This document shows, in pieces, positions 39,962 through 50,354 of a stretch of 64,000 nt of DNA. The DNA comes from Prorocentrum cordatum (taxonomy: Eukaryota; Sar; Dinophyceae; Prorocentrales; Prorocentraceae): contig CAUYUJ010012725.1 in NCBI GenBank assembly GCA_963575745.1, positions 12,501-76,500 of the forward strand, read 5' to 3'. How positions within the stretch are numbered: position 1 is the stretch's first letter; every line of letters starts with the position of its first letter. The notes beneath the pieces are model-generated. The model did no database searches. It was not told the DNA's origin and saw only the letters and a list, made by a program, of their open reading frames with translations. A program made the position numbers and the translations under genes.

Positions 39962-40338
39962 CGGAGAGTTGATTTAGTCATCGCCCCCCCCTGCGTTGCC
40001 GCCGAACCGCTGTCACCACGGTGCGTGACGTCGGTGCCCGCCGAAGCTGTATCAGCTTCGGTTGCACTCGCAAAAAGAGTGCCCCGCCCCGCCGCGCGCG
40101 CGCCCTCCGGGCGCCCACCTCGGCCTGCCAGGTCACGTCCGCCCATTGTAGCCTTAGCTGAGCTTAGCGACTCACTTACTTCGGCAATGGCGGGGATAAG
40201 TACATACCAATTAGTCGCGTGAACTGGAGCATGAAGCTACTACAGGAAGAATATCAACACTAATAGTAAGAATCTGTTTTGCCGTTTAGTCGGGTGGCGA
40301 AAGCTCCCCTCCAGACGGAGAAATAGCAAAACACGGGC
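39962..40338 (+). repeat. ~380-bp direct repeat, left copy (possible solo or degenerate LTR)
   Basis: Shares GATTTAGTCATCGCCC, CTGCGTTGCCG, GCCCGCCGAAGCTG, CCGCCCCGCCGCGCGCGCG, TTGTAGCYYTRGCTGAGCTTA, GCAATGGCGGG and GCGAAAGCTCCCYTCC with 42705-43090 in order. It contains a perfect hairpin CCGAAGCTG-TAT-CAGCTTCGG, decayed in the right copy. Confidence 0.85.
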
Positions 40339-40482
40339 TATCAGCCGAAAGTTCTTCACCGATGAAAGTGGCGTCACGAGAGGGAGAAACTATGCTATTT
40401 CCCTCTGTGGACGACGTGCGAAGGAAAGAAGATCAGCGCCACGGTTTAAGTATGAGCGTTCCTGTGGCTGCTTCCTCTGGCT

Positions 40483-41061
40483 ATGTCAGGGGACAGAGCC
40501 CGCGCCCCCATCCGAAGATCTGGTGGAACCTCTCTCGCGGCGACGAGCGCCGCCCACCCAGCTGCTCCGAGGGCCAATGGCGACGAGGAACCCGACTGGC
40601 ACGAGCGCGGCGAGCAGATGCCAGTGCCGATCGCCGCCCAACCTAACGTCGCCATCGACCTCTCGGAGGACGAGCAGGACCTGGAGTCTATATCATCGGA
40701 GGAGCATTCCTCCCTCAAGTCGACGCCCGGGCCGATCGCCTACGGGGGCGCTGACCTGCCGCGAGGAGGGCGCGGGGGCCTGCGGCGCCAGTTCCCTTGC
40801 CCCCTTGGCCGACGATCCATCCTTCGCGCCCGCGCCCCTCGCCGACTGCGACGAGGCCGCGCCCCCATCCGACGGCCCCCATTGAGCGGGATCTCGCGGA
40901 AATCATGGGTGTCAGCCGGCGGACAGTCATCCAGGGCCGCTCCCGAGCACAGGTGCGAGACGGTCAGTCTGTCAACGACGTTCCTGCTCATCGAGCGGAA
41001 GAGGTCTGACGGCATGCTAGAGAAGAGCGTCTGGGCACGCCCTGGGGGGGGGGGGGGGCGC
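40483..41061 (+). CDS. Hypothetical acidic protein between the 380-bp direct repeats
   Basis: ATG 40483. MSGDRARAPIRRSGGTSLAA is followed by PRANGDEEPDWHERGEQMPV and an acidic run AIDLSEDEQDLESISSEEHS, then the frame becomes Arg-rich near 40770 and recovers as RCETVSLSTTFLLIERKRSD to about 41060, just before the TIR element. An alternative frame (EEGAGACGASSLAPLADDPS) covers the middle, so one or two indels or small introns are likely. No gag, protease, RT or integrase motif is visible. If the flanking repeats are LTRs this would be the internal region, but that is unproven. Confidence 0.35.
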
Positions 41062-41114
41062 GGGCAGCCGCGCGCCTGGGCGCCCCCCGCCCCTTGTCTA
41101 GCCCGATCCTCTCT

Positions 41115-41298
41115 GGGCGCTCGAAATGAGCGCGGAAAGAATGGGTGCGATGCCCAATAGCAGTTCCTGTTCATTTTGAACAGGACTCGCTGTCCGCGCC
41201 GCCGCGGCCTGTGTTAATTTGAGACAGAAGGCCGCCTGCCCAACAGCGGCCGCTGTTGGTTCGGGACAACATGTGTTCGGTGCCCATTTCGGGTGTCC
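41115..41298. mobile_element. TIR element family M, copy 3 (184 bp, right arm shortened)
   Basis: Left arm GGGCGCTCGAAATGAGCGCG; right end GGTGCCCATTTCGGGTGTCC. The core TTCATTTTGAACAGGACTCG, CTGTCCGCGCCGCCGCGG and CAACAGCGGCCGCTGTTGG matches the other two copies. Nested inside the interval between the 380-bp direct repeats. Confidence 0.85.
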
Positions 41299-41687
41299 AA
41301 ATCCTCGGCCTTGGACCCCAATGCCCGAGACCCCTGGCCCGCGCGCCCGCCCCCCCCCACAAGAGGCGGTGGGGGAAAGGGGCAGACCGAGAGCGCCGCG
41401 AACCCGATCGGGAGCGTCCGACCTATCGGTTCTCGGGCCAGTCGAGCGCATTCAGCGCGCGCGTCAACGCGAAATGCGCGCATTTCGTGGAGCGGCGCGC
41501 GGCGCCCCCCGAGACGCGGCGCCTGGCGCGCTAGGCCGACGCAAGAAGCCGGCGCGAGTAGCCGGAGCAACGGGGGCCCTACAGACTGGGGAAGACCAAA
41601 CAACTGTGGCAAAGGTGGATCACATTCCAAAAAGCACATCTTGAGACGCCCGCGACTAGCAGCAACCCTGTTGTTCCTCCAAGGACT

Positions 41688-42065
41688 ATGCATCAGCAGG
41701 GGGAACATGGGGGGAAGGATTATGCCCTCCTCGAACCGCGCGACTGGGACTGCGCTCTCACGAAGGACCGCGACCTCGACGAGCCCGGCATGGGCTGGTC
41801 TAAGCGGCGCGCCGAGTCTGGGCGGGGCGCCGAGGTCCAGACGCCCGCTGCTTTGAAAGACGAAATGGAGCGGGAACTGACGGAGCACTGGCCCCCATTG
41901 GAATTCCCGGCGCCCCCGGTGCCGGCCGCGCGGTATTCTGGGGCTCTGGCCCCCTCTGACTGCGTCGGCGAGGATGCGTGCCCTGGAGCGCAGCCAGTCA
42001 AATTTGAAAAAGAGGCCCAACTCCGCTCGGCCCGAGGGCCGCCCCGCGACAGCGAGAATGACTGA
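41688..42065 (+). CDS. Hypothetical protein (125 residues)
   Basis: ATG 41688 to TGA 42065. MHQQGEHGGKDYALLEPRDW, DCALTKDRDLDEPGMGWSKR, TPAALKDEMERELTEHWPPL and FEKEAQLRSARGPPRDSEND give balanced, mostly acidic composition unlike shadow frames nearby. No family is recognised and no signal or membrane segment is seen. Upstream the frame is also open in part, so the ATG may be internal to an exon. Confidence 0.4.
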   Translation: MHQQGEHGGKDYALLEPRDWDCALTKDRDLDEPGMGWSKRRAESGRGAEVQTPAALKDEMERELTEHWPPLEFPAPPVPAARYSGALAPSDCVGEDACPGAQPVKFEKEAQLRSARGPPRDSEND

Positions 42066-42704
42066 CAACGTCAGAGGAATGGGCAAGGTGGCTGGGGTCG
42101 ACGGTAGAGCGGCTAAGAAGCGCAGCAGTCGCGCGCCAGACGATCAGCAGGAATCTCGGCGTCGCCGAGCAGCAACCCCAACGCAGCGGGACCCGCGCCC
42201 AAGATCCGGCGCCGCCTCATCAAGCCCCGCCATGGCACCAGGGCCACCGGCCGAGAGAGACTCACGGCAGGACACGGGCCTCTATCCGCCATGCCGACGC
42301 TGCACGGCAGCGCGCGGACCGCGCCCCGCAATGGCGCGAGAACGCCGACATTCCACGGCCGATCTCGGAACCCCCTTCCGCCATGACGCGAGAACGCCGA
42401 CGTTTGGCGGTCGTCTTGGAGCCGGGGCTCAGGCATTTGGCGAGCTACAGCAACTGGGGCCGCGGCGACCAGAGTTGGGGCTGAGTGGAGGAGGATGGAC
42501 ACTTGCGGCAATGCTGCGAGCGCCCCCATCGACGCCTCCGCGCAATGCGCCGAGCGTCTCGCAGCGCTGCGAGCCAGGTGGCGGGCGAGCTGCCTGCTGG
42601 GCGCGGCGCGACGGGCCGTCATATCACAGCAATTCGAGGCGTTGACAAATCGCCAACGCCCACCCTGGCGAGTGGGGCTCCCCGGGGAGGCCGTGGGGGG
42701 AGTC
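42066..42704. other. Open on several frames; no decision
   Basis: The + frame from ATG 42495 (MDTCGNAASAPIDASAQCAE, RLAALRARWRASCLLGAARR) and a minus frame from 42811 are both protein-like in GC-rich DNA. A purine-rich stretch GGGGAGGCCGTGGGGGGAG lies directly before the right direct repeat. Confidence 0.35.
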
Positions 42705-43090
42705 GATTTAGTCATCGCCCCTGCGTTGCCGCAACTTCGCCGTCGCGACGCTGCGCGACGTCGATGCCTCGATGCCCGCCGAAGCTGCATCTTCTTCGGC
42801 TGCGCTTGCAAAAGAGTACCCCGCCCCGCCGCGCGCGCGCGCCCTCCGGGCGCGCGCCCTCTCGGCGCCCTCGGCCGGCCGGGTCTCGTCCGTCTATTGT
42901 AGCTCTGGCTGAGCTTAACGGCTCCACTTACTCAGGCGATGGCGGGAAGGAGTACATCGCCAATGAATCGCATGAACCAGGGCGCGAAACTATGGCAGGG
43001 AGAAGATCATCAAGAAGAAAGAGTACGCTTTGCCGTTTAATCGGGTTGCGAAAGCTCCCTTCCTGACGGAGTGGCAAAACACTCGGGGAC
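42705..43090 (+). repeat. ~380-bp direct repeat, right copy
   Basis: Partner of 39962-40338, offset 2,744 bp at GATTTAGTC. A polypurine-like run directly precedes it. Ends near GCAAAACACTCGGG. Confidence 0.85.
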
Positions 43091-45194
43091 TTTCTCCGCT
43101 CCGGCTGCGTCGCAGTCGATTGCGTTCGGTCGGTCTGGTTCGTTCGGTCACCGTGCTGGTGCCGCGTCGATGCGCCTTTCTGGGCTGCTCGCGGCCCGCC
43201 GGTTTCGGTCGGTTTTGGTTATGCGGTCGATTCGGTGGGTTATCGATGCTTCCGATTCCTCCGAAATGCCTCGGCCCGCTTTGAGTCGATTTCGAGGGGT
43301 TCCGATTCCGATTCGCTTCGGCTTCGGATTCCGATCTGGACTCTTGGATTCGTTTTTTTCAACGGAGGCCTGACTGGCCTGCCAATTCCTGCCGATTCGA
43401 CGTCTCCCGATTTGGCTGCCGATGTCCGCCGATCCGAGTCCTGTCGATCGCCGATCCGAAATATCGATTCGAAGTGTTTCGAGGTGGGAGTTTAAGCATG
43501 ACCACCGCCCTGGGGAGCGGTCTTTGGGGGAAAGGTCGACCATAGCGTTGCGTTGGAAATGTGGTTGGTCGTTGGTTTTCGTTTTGTTTTCGCGCTGGGC
43601 TCACCATTGGTCAATCACGTGCTCGGATTTAAGCCAACACGCGGCTCTGGAGGCAATCGATCGGACCGTCTTCGTTCCTCAACGCCCCAATAAGGAAACA
43701 TGACGAAAGCGCAAGACGCTGTTTTGGGGTCGACCCATGCTTCGGGGGGTTCGGCAAGCGGTGGATCCGGAAATCTGCGGGCCCCCCCAATGCAAAAATA
43801 CATCCATATCCACAAGTATCCACCGCCCGGTGGGGTCCCAAGACGTCGGTTCCACGGGCGGTGGATACACATAAATCACCGCCTCACAGAAGTGCGACAT
43901 CTTCTGTTTTTGGCCACCCTTTTAGGTCTCCCGATCGAGAGTTGCAACCGGCGGCAACAATAATAATAATGTTTGCAGCGTCCTTGCGTGAACACTGATA
44001 TTTTCGTGGGCGAATGCATATCCGTATCTGCTCGGCCGCGACCCCGCGGATACGGGGTGTTTTTAGGGGGGTGCCCGGCGCGGACCGTATCCGTATGACC
44101 GCATTTCTGTAGGATCGCGCCCCATAATCCAGACCGTGAAGGCGCGGGTGCGGATATGTGCGCCGCCCGTGGGGCTGAGGGGCGCGGGGGCACGGGCCAC
44201 GCGCGAGAGCTGCATTGCTTCACCAGGGGGGCGCAGGACCCACCGACGGCCTGGCCGCGATCGGTGCCTGGCGCGATCCGCCCGTATTCGCAGTTTCGGG
44301 GCCCTCCCTCGCGTACTCTGGATGGGGTATTTGTCAAGGCTTGGGCGATTTACTTTCCGACGGATCCTGCCCATCCCCCCCCCCTGTTTCCTCCTCTTCT
44401 TCTCCTCCTCTTCCTCCTCCTTCTCCTCATCATTATCATCCTCTTCTCCTGCTCCTCCTCCTCCTCCTCACCTTCCTCCTCTTATGCCTCCCCCCCACCC
44501 GATCCGACAGCACGCGCCCACTCACCCAACCGCGGATCCAAGGGGGGACGGGCGATTATTGTCCCATCCATCAGTGGGAGTTGCAGTCGGCAGCTTTCCT
44601 GGCGCACGCGCGCATCATTCCAGTGATTGGCCAGGCCGTCATCCGTCTTCAGATGCACGCTTCTCTTCGAAGGCTTGGTGCCAGGTGCGTCGGAGTCGAC
44701 CTGGCAAACCGGGGGGGGAATGGAGGGCTCCCCGTGACCAGCCATTGACATCGCCGGATATTCAAGCTGCGTTGCTCGCGGTGTCTGGTGATGACCTGGG
44801 ACCCGCCCGCGCTCCCACATAATATGATGTTGTCGCTATCCGTTGATTTTGTGTGAGCCTCCCCCCATAAACACACACAGGCACTGTTTATCTTCGACGC
44901 GTGGCAGAGGGACTCCGCTCGCGCGTGGCCCCATAATGCGCACAAGCACAACACACACTCTTGTCTTCAGGGTAGTGCCCTCGGCCCAACAATCATCGCA
45001 TTGCTGGCCTCCAGCAAGTTCAACGTGCGCCTGGCAGCCTAGCACGTGCCCGGAGATATGCATGTATGTCCTGTGTCTCCCCTCCGCCCTCCATCTGCTT
45101 TCGCTTTCCCCTGCATCGAGGGCTGTGCGTGCGTAAGGTGTTTCTTGGTTTCTGGCGAGTGATACACAAACAGCATAATCACAAATCATTCGGG
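43091..45194. other. No supported gene; hairpins and a TCC tract
   Basis: 43140-43460 is dense in TTCGGTCGG, CGATTCCG and TTCCGATTC steps. 43817-43877 forms a hairpin (GTATCCACCGCCCG ... CGGGCGGTGGATAC). 44012-44160 repeats CGGATACGG / CCGTATCCG in both orientations. 44390-44480 is TCC-rich. Confidence 0.5.
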
Positions 45195-45540
45195 GCTCCG
45201 ACGGGACTTCTCAGATCGGCGCTGGACCCCTTCCCTGGCGTGCGGAGCGCGCCAGGGGGCGCCTGCGCAGATCCGAGAAATCCGCGCGGAGCTCCGAACG
45301 CTTGTGTGGTGTGCAGTTTCTTCTTCCTGTACTATTTTAGGCCTCCTAGATGAGGTCGGAGTAGATTGGGTCGGAGGATGGCGCCGCATCGCCGATGCAT
45401 CGGCAATGCATCGGCGATGCCTCGGCGATGCGGCTCGACGCCCACGTCGCCGATGCATCGCCGACGTCGGCAGTGCATGGCCGATGCATCGGAGATGCGG
45501 CGCGGTCCTCCGACCCCATCGAGGAGGCCTCTGGATATGC
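45195..45540 (+). repeat. Dispersed composite repeat, copy C (hairpin plus GATGCATCG array)
   Basis: 45195-45335 has GCGCCAGGGGGCGCCTGCG and GAGAAATCCGCGCGGAGC, matching the hairpin of copy A. 45336-45520 has AGGCCTCCTAGATGAGGTCG and the GATGCATCGGC array of copy B. It links the two halves into one family. Confidence 0.75.
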
Positions 45541-45764
45541 TCCGCACGATGGGCCGTGCCTGTGCGTCTGCGCGTGCTGCGGAGCGCCCTGCGCGCCCAC
45601 GCTGCGGGGCGACGCGCCTCGCCCCTGTTTGGGGCGGCGCACGGGAAACAAAAAAGCAGGTGCCGGGCGCCCTGTGGGGCCCTTGCCGTTGCTGGCCGCC
45701 AGGAGGGAGGCGGGTCCTGAGGGAAGCGGGTCTTGAGGAGTCTCTCCAGGTCGGTCTTCACGGG

Positions 45765-45900
45765 CCAGGAGGAGGAGGAGGAGGAGGAGGAGGAGGAGCA
45801 GGAGCAGGAGCAGGACGAGCGGGAGGAGCAGGAGGAGGAGGAGCAGGAGGAGGAGGAGGAGGAGCAGGAGGAGGAGGAGGAGGAGCAGGAAACGACTCAG
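45765..45900 (+). repeat. GGA/GCAGGA microsatellite
   Basis: GGA runs with regular AGCAGGAGC interruptions. Confidence 0.95.
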
Positions 45901-46950
45901 GATGAAGAGCTGGTCCCCGAAGAAGTGCCCTGAGGTCCAGGACCCGTGTCCCTCGCGCCCCCTGGTTGCTGCTGCTACCTCCCCTCCGCTTCCCCCGCTC
46001 TCGGGCTGAGGGGGAGATAGGCTCAGGGGTGGACGCATCGACCCCCAATCGCCCATCCATCGCCGATGGGTGCCCGATAGGCCTGCCCCGCCCGGGAGCG
46101 TGCGGAGTCGCTATTGGGGCCCTTTCGCCGATCTATCCGCGATGAAGCACTGATTCCAGGTCGATGCTCCCTCCGGAGCCGGTCCCTCTGGCACCCCCGT
46201 TCAGGATATAGGGTAGGGGACAGGGTGGGTTAGGCACGAAGTCTGTTGCGTGCAGCTGGTTTCGGTCCCGCCGCCGGGCGCCGTCCTCGATGCATGGGCG
46301 CTTCCCGGCGCAAGGAAGCGCCGGGAGGTTTGGGGGGCGCGTAGTGCGATGATTGGGGGGGGGGCAGCGAGGGATGCGGAAAGGAGCCCTTTCGGGCCCC
46401 AAAGGCCCAAAGGGGGCCTTTAAGTCCCGAAAAGGGCACTTTTCTTTCACCCCCCATGTGTCGCCCCCCATAAGTCGCGCCCAAGAAGTCAGCTGCGTGA
46501 GCTGGTTCGCTAGCCCCCTCGCACACTGACCCCCCTTCCGTCCGACCGGCGTGGGAGGAAAAGATACCGATGCCGCTGCTCGTCCTTGAGATCCCTCATC
46601 GCCACCACTGGATTCGCCCCGAAATGTCAGAACGCACCCTGGGAGGGTCCAGAGAGTAGCGGATAGTTCGGCTACACGTGGTAGTGACCCTTCGCCTGTG
46701 TGACCTTCTGGTGCGGGCCCAGAGGGGTCCCTTCAGGCGCGGTCCTGCGCGCTTGGATTTGACCCACCCGCGGCCCCCTAAAGCCGTGCACCAAAGGTCA
46801 CTCTTACCTAGGGCCACTCTTGCGTGTAGTCGGTCAGCTCAAAGAAGAAGGAACTGCACAGACAGAAATGTTCGACGCTCTAGGCGGATGTCTTGGAGGC
46901 CATTTCTTTATTACGTGGGGCATGACGGGCGTCATGGCCCCCGCTCCCCC
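45901..46950. other. No supported gene
   Basis: 46030-46080 has a short GATGG/ATCG piece of the GATGCATCG family. 46370-46450 is rich in GGGCCCCAAAGGCCC-like palindromes. No motif-bearing ORF. Confidence 0.45.
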
Positions 46951-47287
46951 CCCCTATGACGTAACGCTCCCCCCCCCCCAGTGCGCTCCGGGCACTGCCG
47001 CCGTGCGCATTGGGATCCGCGTAGGTGTCCGCGTAGGAATCCGCATAGGTGTCTGGTCCGCAGGCGTCGTCGTCAACGTCGTCGTCGTTCGTCGTCGTCG
47101 CTCGTGGTTCGTCGCTCGTCGCTCATCGTCGTCGTGCGCGCGGACGCGGCTGGAGCCTGTTTTTAAGTCCAGGCCGATGACGGCAATCATTTGGGGGGGG
47201 GTCGATGATGTCACGTTTCGCGCCGGCGGCGTTTGGGAATGGTTAGGAATGACGGAGGACGGGTAGCACGAACATGTAGGTGGCGAT

Positions 47288-47600
47288 ATGCACCACAACG
47301 CCTGTGTACATCACAGTGCCCGCGTGCACCACAGCGCCTGTGTACACCACGCCGCCGATGTACACCACAGCAGCCGCGTGCAACACAGCGTCAGTTTGTG
47401 CCACCGTGCCTGCGGGCACAGCAGCTCCTGTGTACACCGCAGCGCCTCCGTACACCACATCAGCCGTGCGCAGCACAGCACCAGTGTACACCACAGTGTC
47501 TGCGTGCATTGCAGTGCCTGTGTACGCGTGCATTGCAGTGCCTGTGTACGCCACGGCGCCTGTGTGCACCACATCAGCCGTGTACAACACACCACCATTG
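47288..47600 (+). repeat. 18-bp minisatellite, left arm
   Basis: About 17 units of CACCACAGCGCCTGTGTA, recurring with whole-unit spacing apart from one 6-bp insert. Confidence 0.93.
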
Positions 47601-48037
47601 TTGTGTATAGAATTTCAGAAGGAATCCTTGTGACAAAATGGAGCGCGAGCGGATTCCAGAGAAAACAATGGAAAACAAATCCTCATGGACAAAGGAGCGC
47701 CGCTGGAATCTACGAGTCTCCCCGAGTCCGCCCGCATCACCCTAACTCCCATTTGCGTCCAGGCGGCTCCAGCTAAACTGACCGTCCGAGAACCAACTGG
47801 ACCGATTCAATCGACCATTCTGCGGTGCACGGTGAGATACGCACGTGCGTTGTAACGCCAAGCCGCACGACAGGGGGTAAGAAGGAGGAGAAGGAGGACG
47901 AGGAGGAGGAGGGGGAGGAGGTGGAGGAGGAGGGAGGAGGGAAAAACGTCGCATTCGATTATCAAAACTTTCCTGGCGTGGCGTTTAGTTGTCCGCATTA
48001 GATCCTGACGTACATGCTCCTTCTACTTGTCCTATGC

Positions 48038-48325
48038 ACGCAGGCACTGTGGTGTACACCAGCGCTGCGTTGCACGCGGATGCTGTGGTGTAGACAGGCG
48101 CTGTGGCGTGCACAGGCGCTGCGGTGCACGCAAGCACTGTGGTGTACACAGGCGTTGTGTTGCACATGGCTGCTGCGGTGTATGTTCACCTGCGCTGTAG
48201 TGCTCCCAAGTATTGTGGTATACACGGGCGGTGCGTTGCACACGGCTGTTGCGGTGTACGCAGGCGCTGTGGTGCACGCGCGCGGCGTGGTGCACGCGAG
48301 CGTTGTGGTGTACACAGGCGCAATG
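48038..48325 (-). repeat. 18-bp minisatellite, inverted right arm
   Basis: The complement of the left array (GTGGTGTACACAGGCGCTG units), ending in ATGGGCAGATCGCCACTTACATG, the inverse of the left-arm border. Confidence 0.93.
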
Positions 48326-48455
48326 GGCAGATCGCCACTTACATGCTGCTCGCGTCGTCGTCGTCGCTCGTCGCTCGTCGCTCGTCGCGTCGTGGGTGCG
48401 GGCGCGGCTGTGGTGCCAGAGCCACACGGCGGGGGGGGGCGTCACGTCATACCCC

Positions 48456-49069
48456 CCCCGCCCTCCCCCCCCCCCCCTCCATGACGCCCAGCATCGCCGA
48501 ACATAAAGAAACGCCTTTTTGGATGTGCGCGGGGCCCCCTTTGGCGCGCTCCGCACGCCATGGAGGGATGCCTGGCACAGATCCAAGAAATCATGCAGGT
48601 TTTCTTTTTGTGTTATCACTCTTCGGGCACCTCCCGCTTGCGTTCTTCGTCCCCTCCTCGTCCTTTTCCGTCCCCCCATTCCTCTTGCGCAGCTGTGGTT
48701 GTCGACGTGAGTGGGTCCGTCCGCGGTCGCTGAGTGGTGCCTCGTCAGGGCTCAGTTGTTCACGCCGCAACCTGCCTCGTTTGTCCGTGCCCTTCCCAGA
48801 CCTAGGACGTCGCACTGTTCCTTGCATCCTCAGGCCGGAAGTTTTATCCTCTTGGATTACGTTATGGCATCACCAATGGATCCAATTGGGTCCCTTTTCT
48901 GGGTGTGTAATAGTCTCGTGGGTTCTATTTTTGTGCTGCGCGGATCCAGATTCCGGTGTGTGAAAAACAAATGAGTGATGTTCTGTTGGAGTCACTCTTT
49001 GATGATATTTTTGGGCGTGCGCCACACCGCCGACCCCTTGGGGAACTGGCGGTTGTTGTGTGTTGCTCC
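48456..49069. other. Hairpin-repeat copy (48520-48620), then no supported gene
   Basis: GGGGCCCCCTTTGGCGCGCT and CAGATCCAAGAAATCATGC match the hairpin family at 3709 and 45195. 48620-49069 has no motif-bearing ORF. Confidence 0.5.
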
Positions 49070-50110
49070 TGAGGGCCTTTTGGGGGCTTCTTGGAGCGCT
49101 TTGGGGGCTGTTTTTTTTCGGGGGCTCTTGGGCTGACATTCTCAGTATCCGCAGTGCGCGCATGGGGAAACGGGCGAGAACCTACGTACACAGGCGGCGG
49201 GCATCTGTCAAAACACCCGGCGAATGATTATCGAAGACGCCTACGGCGAATCACCGCCGCCCCCTGCCTTTGTGGAGGCGCGTATGTGGCCGAACGTTGA
49301 GGCCAGACCTGCCAAGCCATCGGACCATGTGTTCCCCGAATCGGTTTGGAAAGCCTTCGGGGAACACGTGGGCGTCTTGATGGTCATCGTCGCCGTCTTG
49401 GAGGCCTCTTGGGCGATCTTTCGGCGATCTTTGGGGGCTCTTGGGCCGTCTCGGGCCGTCGGAAGGCCGAAAAAAGGGAAATGCCCAAATCCATCAAAAA
49501 CCTTTGGAAAATCATTGATTTTGGCATCTTTTGGCCTTCCTGGAGGCCCTCTTGGGGGCCTCTTGGGCCCTTTTGGGCCAGCTTCGAGCCAACTTCGGCC
49601 ATCTTGGTGGGTTCCTGGCACGTCTGACGCCGTCGGGAGCCGTTTTGGGGGCCTTTCTGGGCCAACGGGGGACCCTCTTGGGGCGCTCCAGGGCCGTCTT
49701 GGAGGCCATCTTGGGCGTCTTGGAGGCCATCTTGGGCGTGTTGGAGGCCTCTTGGGCCGTCTTGGGGCCCTCTAGGGGCCATCTTGGAGGCCACTTGGGC
49801 CATCAGGGGGCTCTCTTGGGGGCCTCTTGGGCGATCTTGGGGGCTTCTTGGGCCGTCTTGAGCCGTCGGAGAGCCGAAAAGGCGCAAATGCCAAAATCCT
49901 TCAAAAACCAATGGAAAATCAATGATTTTGGCCTCTTCGGACTCTCCTGGAGGACCTCTTGGAGGCCTCTTGGGCCGTCTGGGAGGCCTCTGGGGGGCCT
50001 CTTGGGCCGTCTTGGGCCGTCTTGGACTCTCTTGGGCCGTTTTGGAGGCCGTCTTGGACCATCTCGGGCGGACTTGGAGGCCATCTTGGGCCATCTTCGC
50101 GATTTTTTGA
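49070..50110 (+). repeat. CTTGGGCCGT satellite with higher-order AT block
   Basis: Dominant unit about 21 bp (CTTGGGCCGTCTTGGAGGCCT). A ~75-bp AT-richer block (GCCGAAAA ... AAAATCMWTGATTTTGGC) occurs at 49465-49540 and 49868-49940, about 402 bp apart, marking a higher-order repeat. 49130-49330 is a non-satellite insert. Long ORFs on both strands are artefacts. Confidence 0.93.
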
Positions 50111-50354
50111 GGATGTCCCGAGCGAAACGGCCGTTTTTGGAGGATTTGTTCCGGTCGTTGAGCACCCTTCCGGGTGGCCAGCGGGTTCTGCCGGAGCCCA
50201 CTGGGGAGTTCTTTTGGAAAAAGAACCAAAACCAAAACCTAACAGCTCGTCCAGCACGCCGTGCACCCCTGCAAGCAGGGGGCGGCGGATAGAATGGTCT
50301 TCGGCACATCCCGCCACCGTGCCTTGGTTGCAGGTCTGAGGCCGCTCGGATGGT

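Larger units (their letters stand above)
46951..48455. mobile_element. Palindromic 18-bp-array element P, copy 2 (full length ~1.5 kb)
   Basis: Outer ends are inverted: CTATGACGTAACGCTCCCC on the left and (inverted) GTATGACGTGACGCCCCCC on the right. Inside are two arrays of the same 18-bp unit in opposite orientation (47288-47600 and 48038-48325), each bordered by AGCA..CATGTARGTGGCGAT. The 430-bp spacer has the same order as copy 1. A CGTCGTCGCTCGT tract flanks both arms in the same orientation (47063-47145 and 48345-48400). No transposase is visible. Confidence 0.82.

Noticed and set aside
25152-43090. Link between the two direct-repeat pairs because both are offset by about 2.74 kb
   Set aside because: The offsets are 2,733 and 2,744 bp, but the repeats share no sequence and the interiors are unrelated; coincidence is sufficient.
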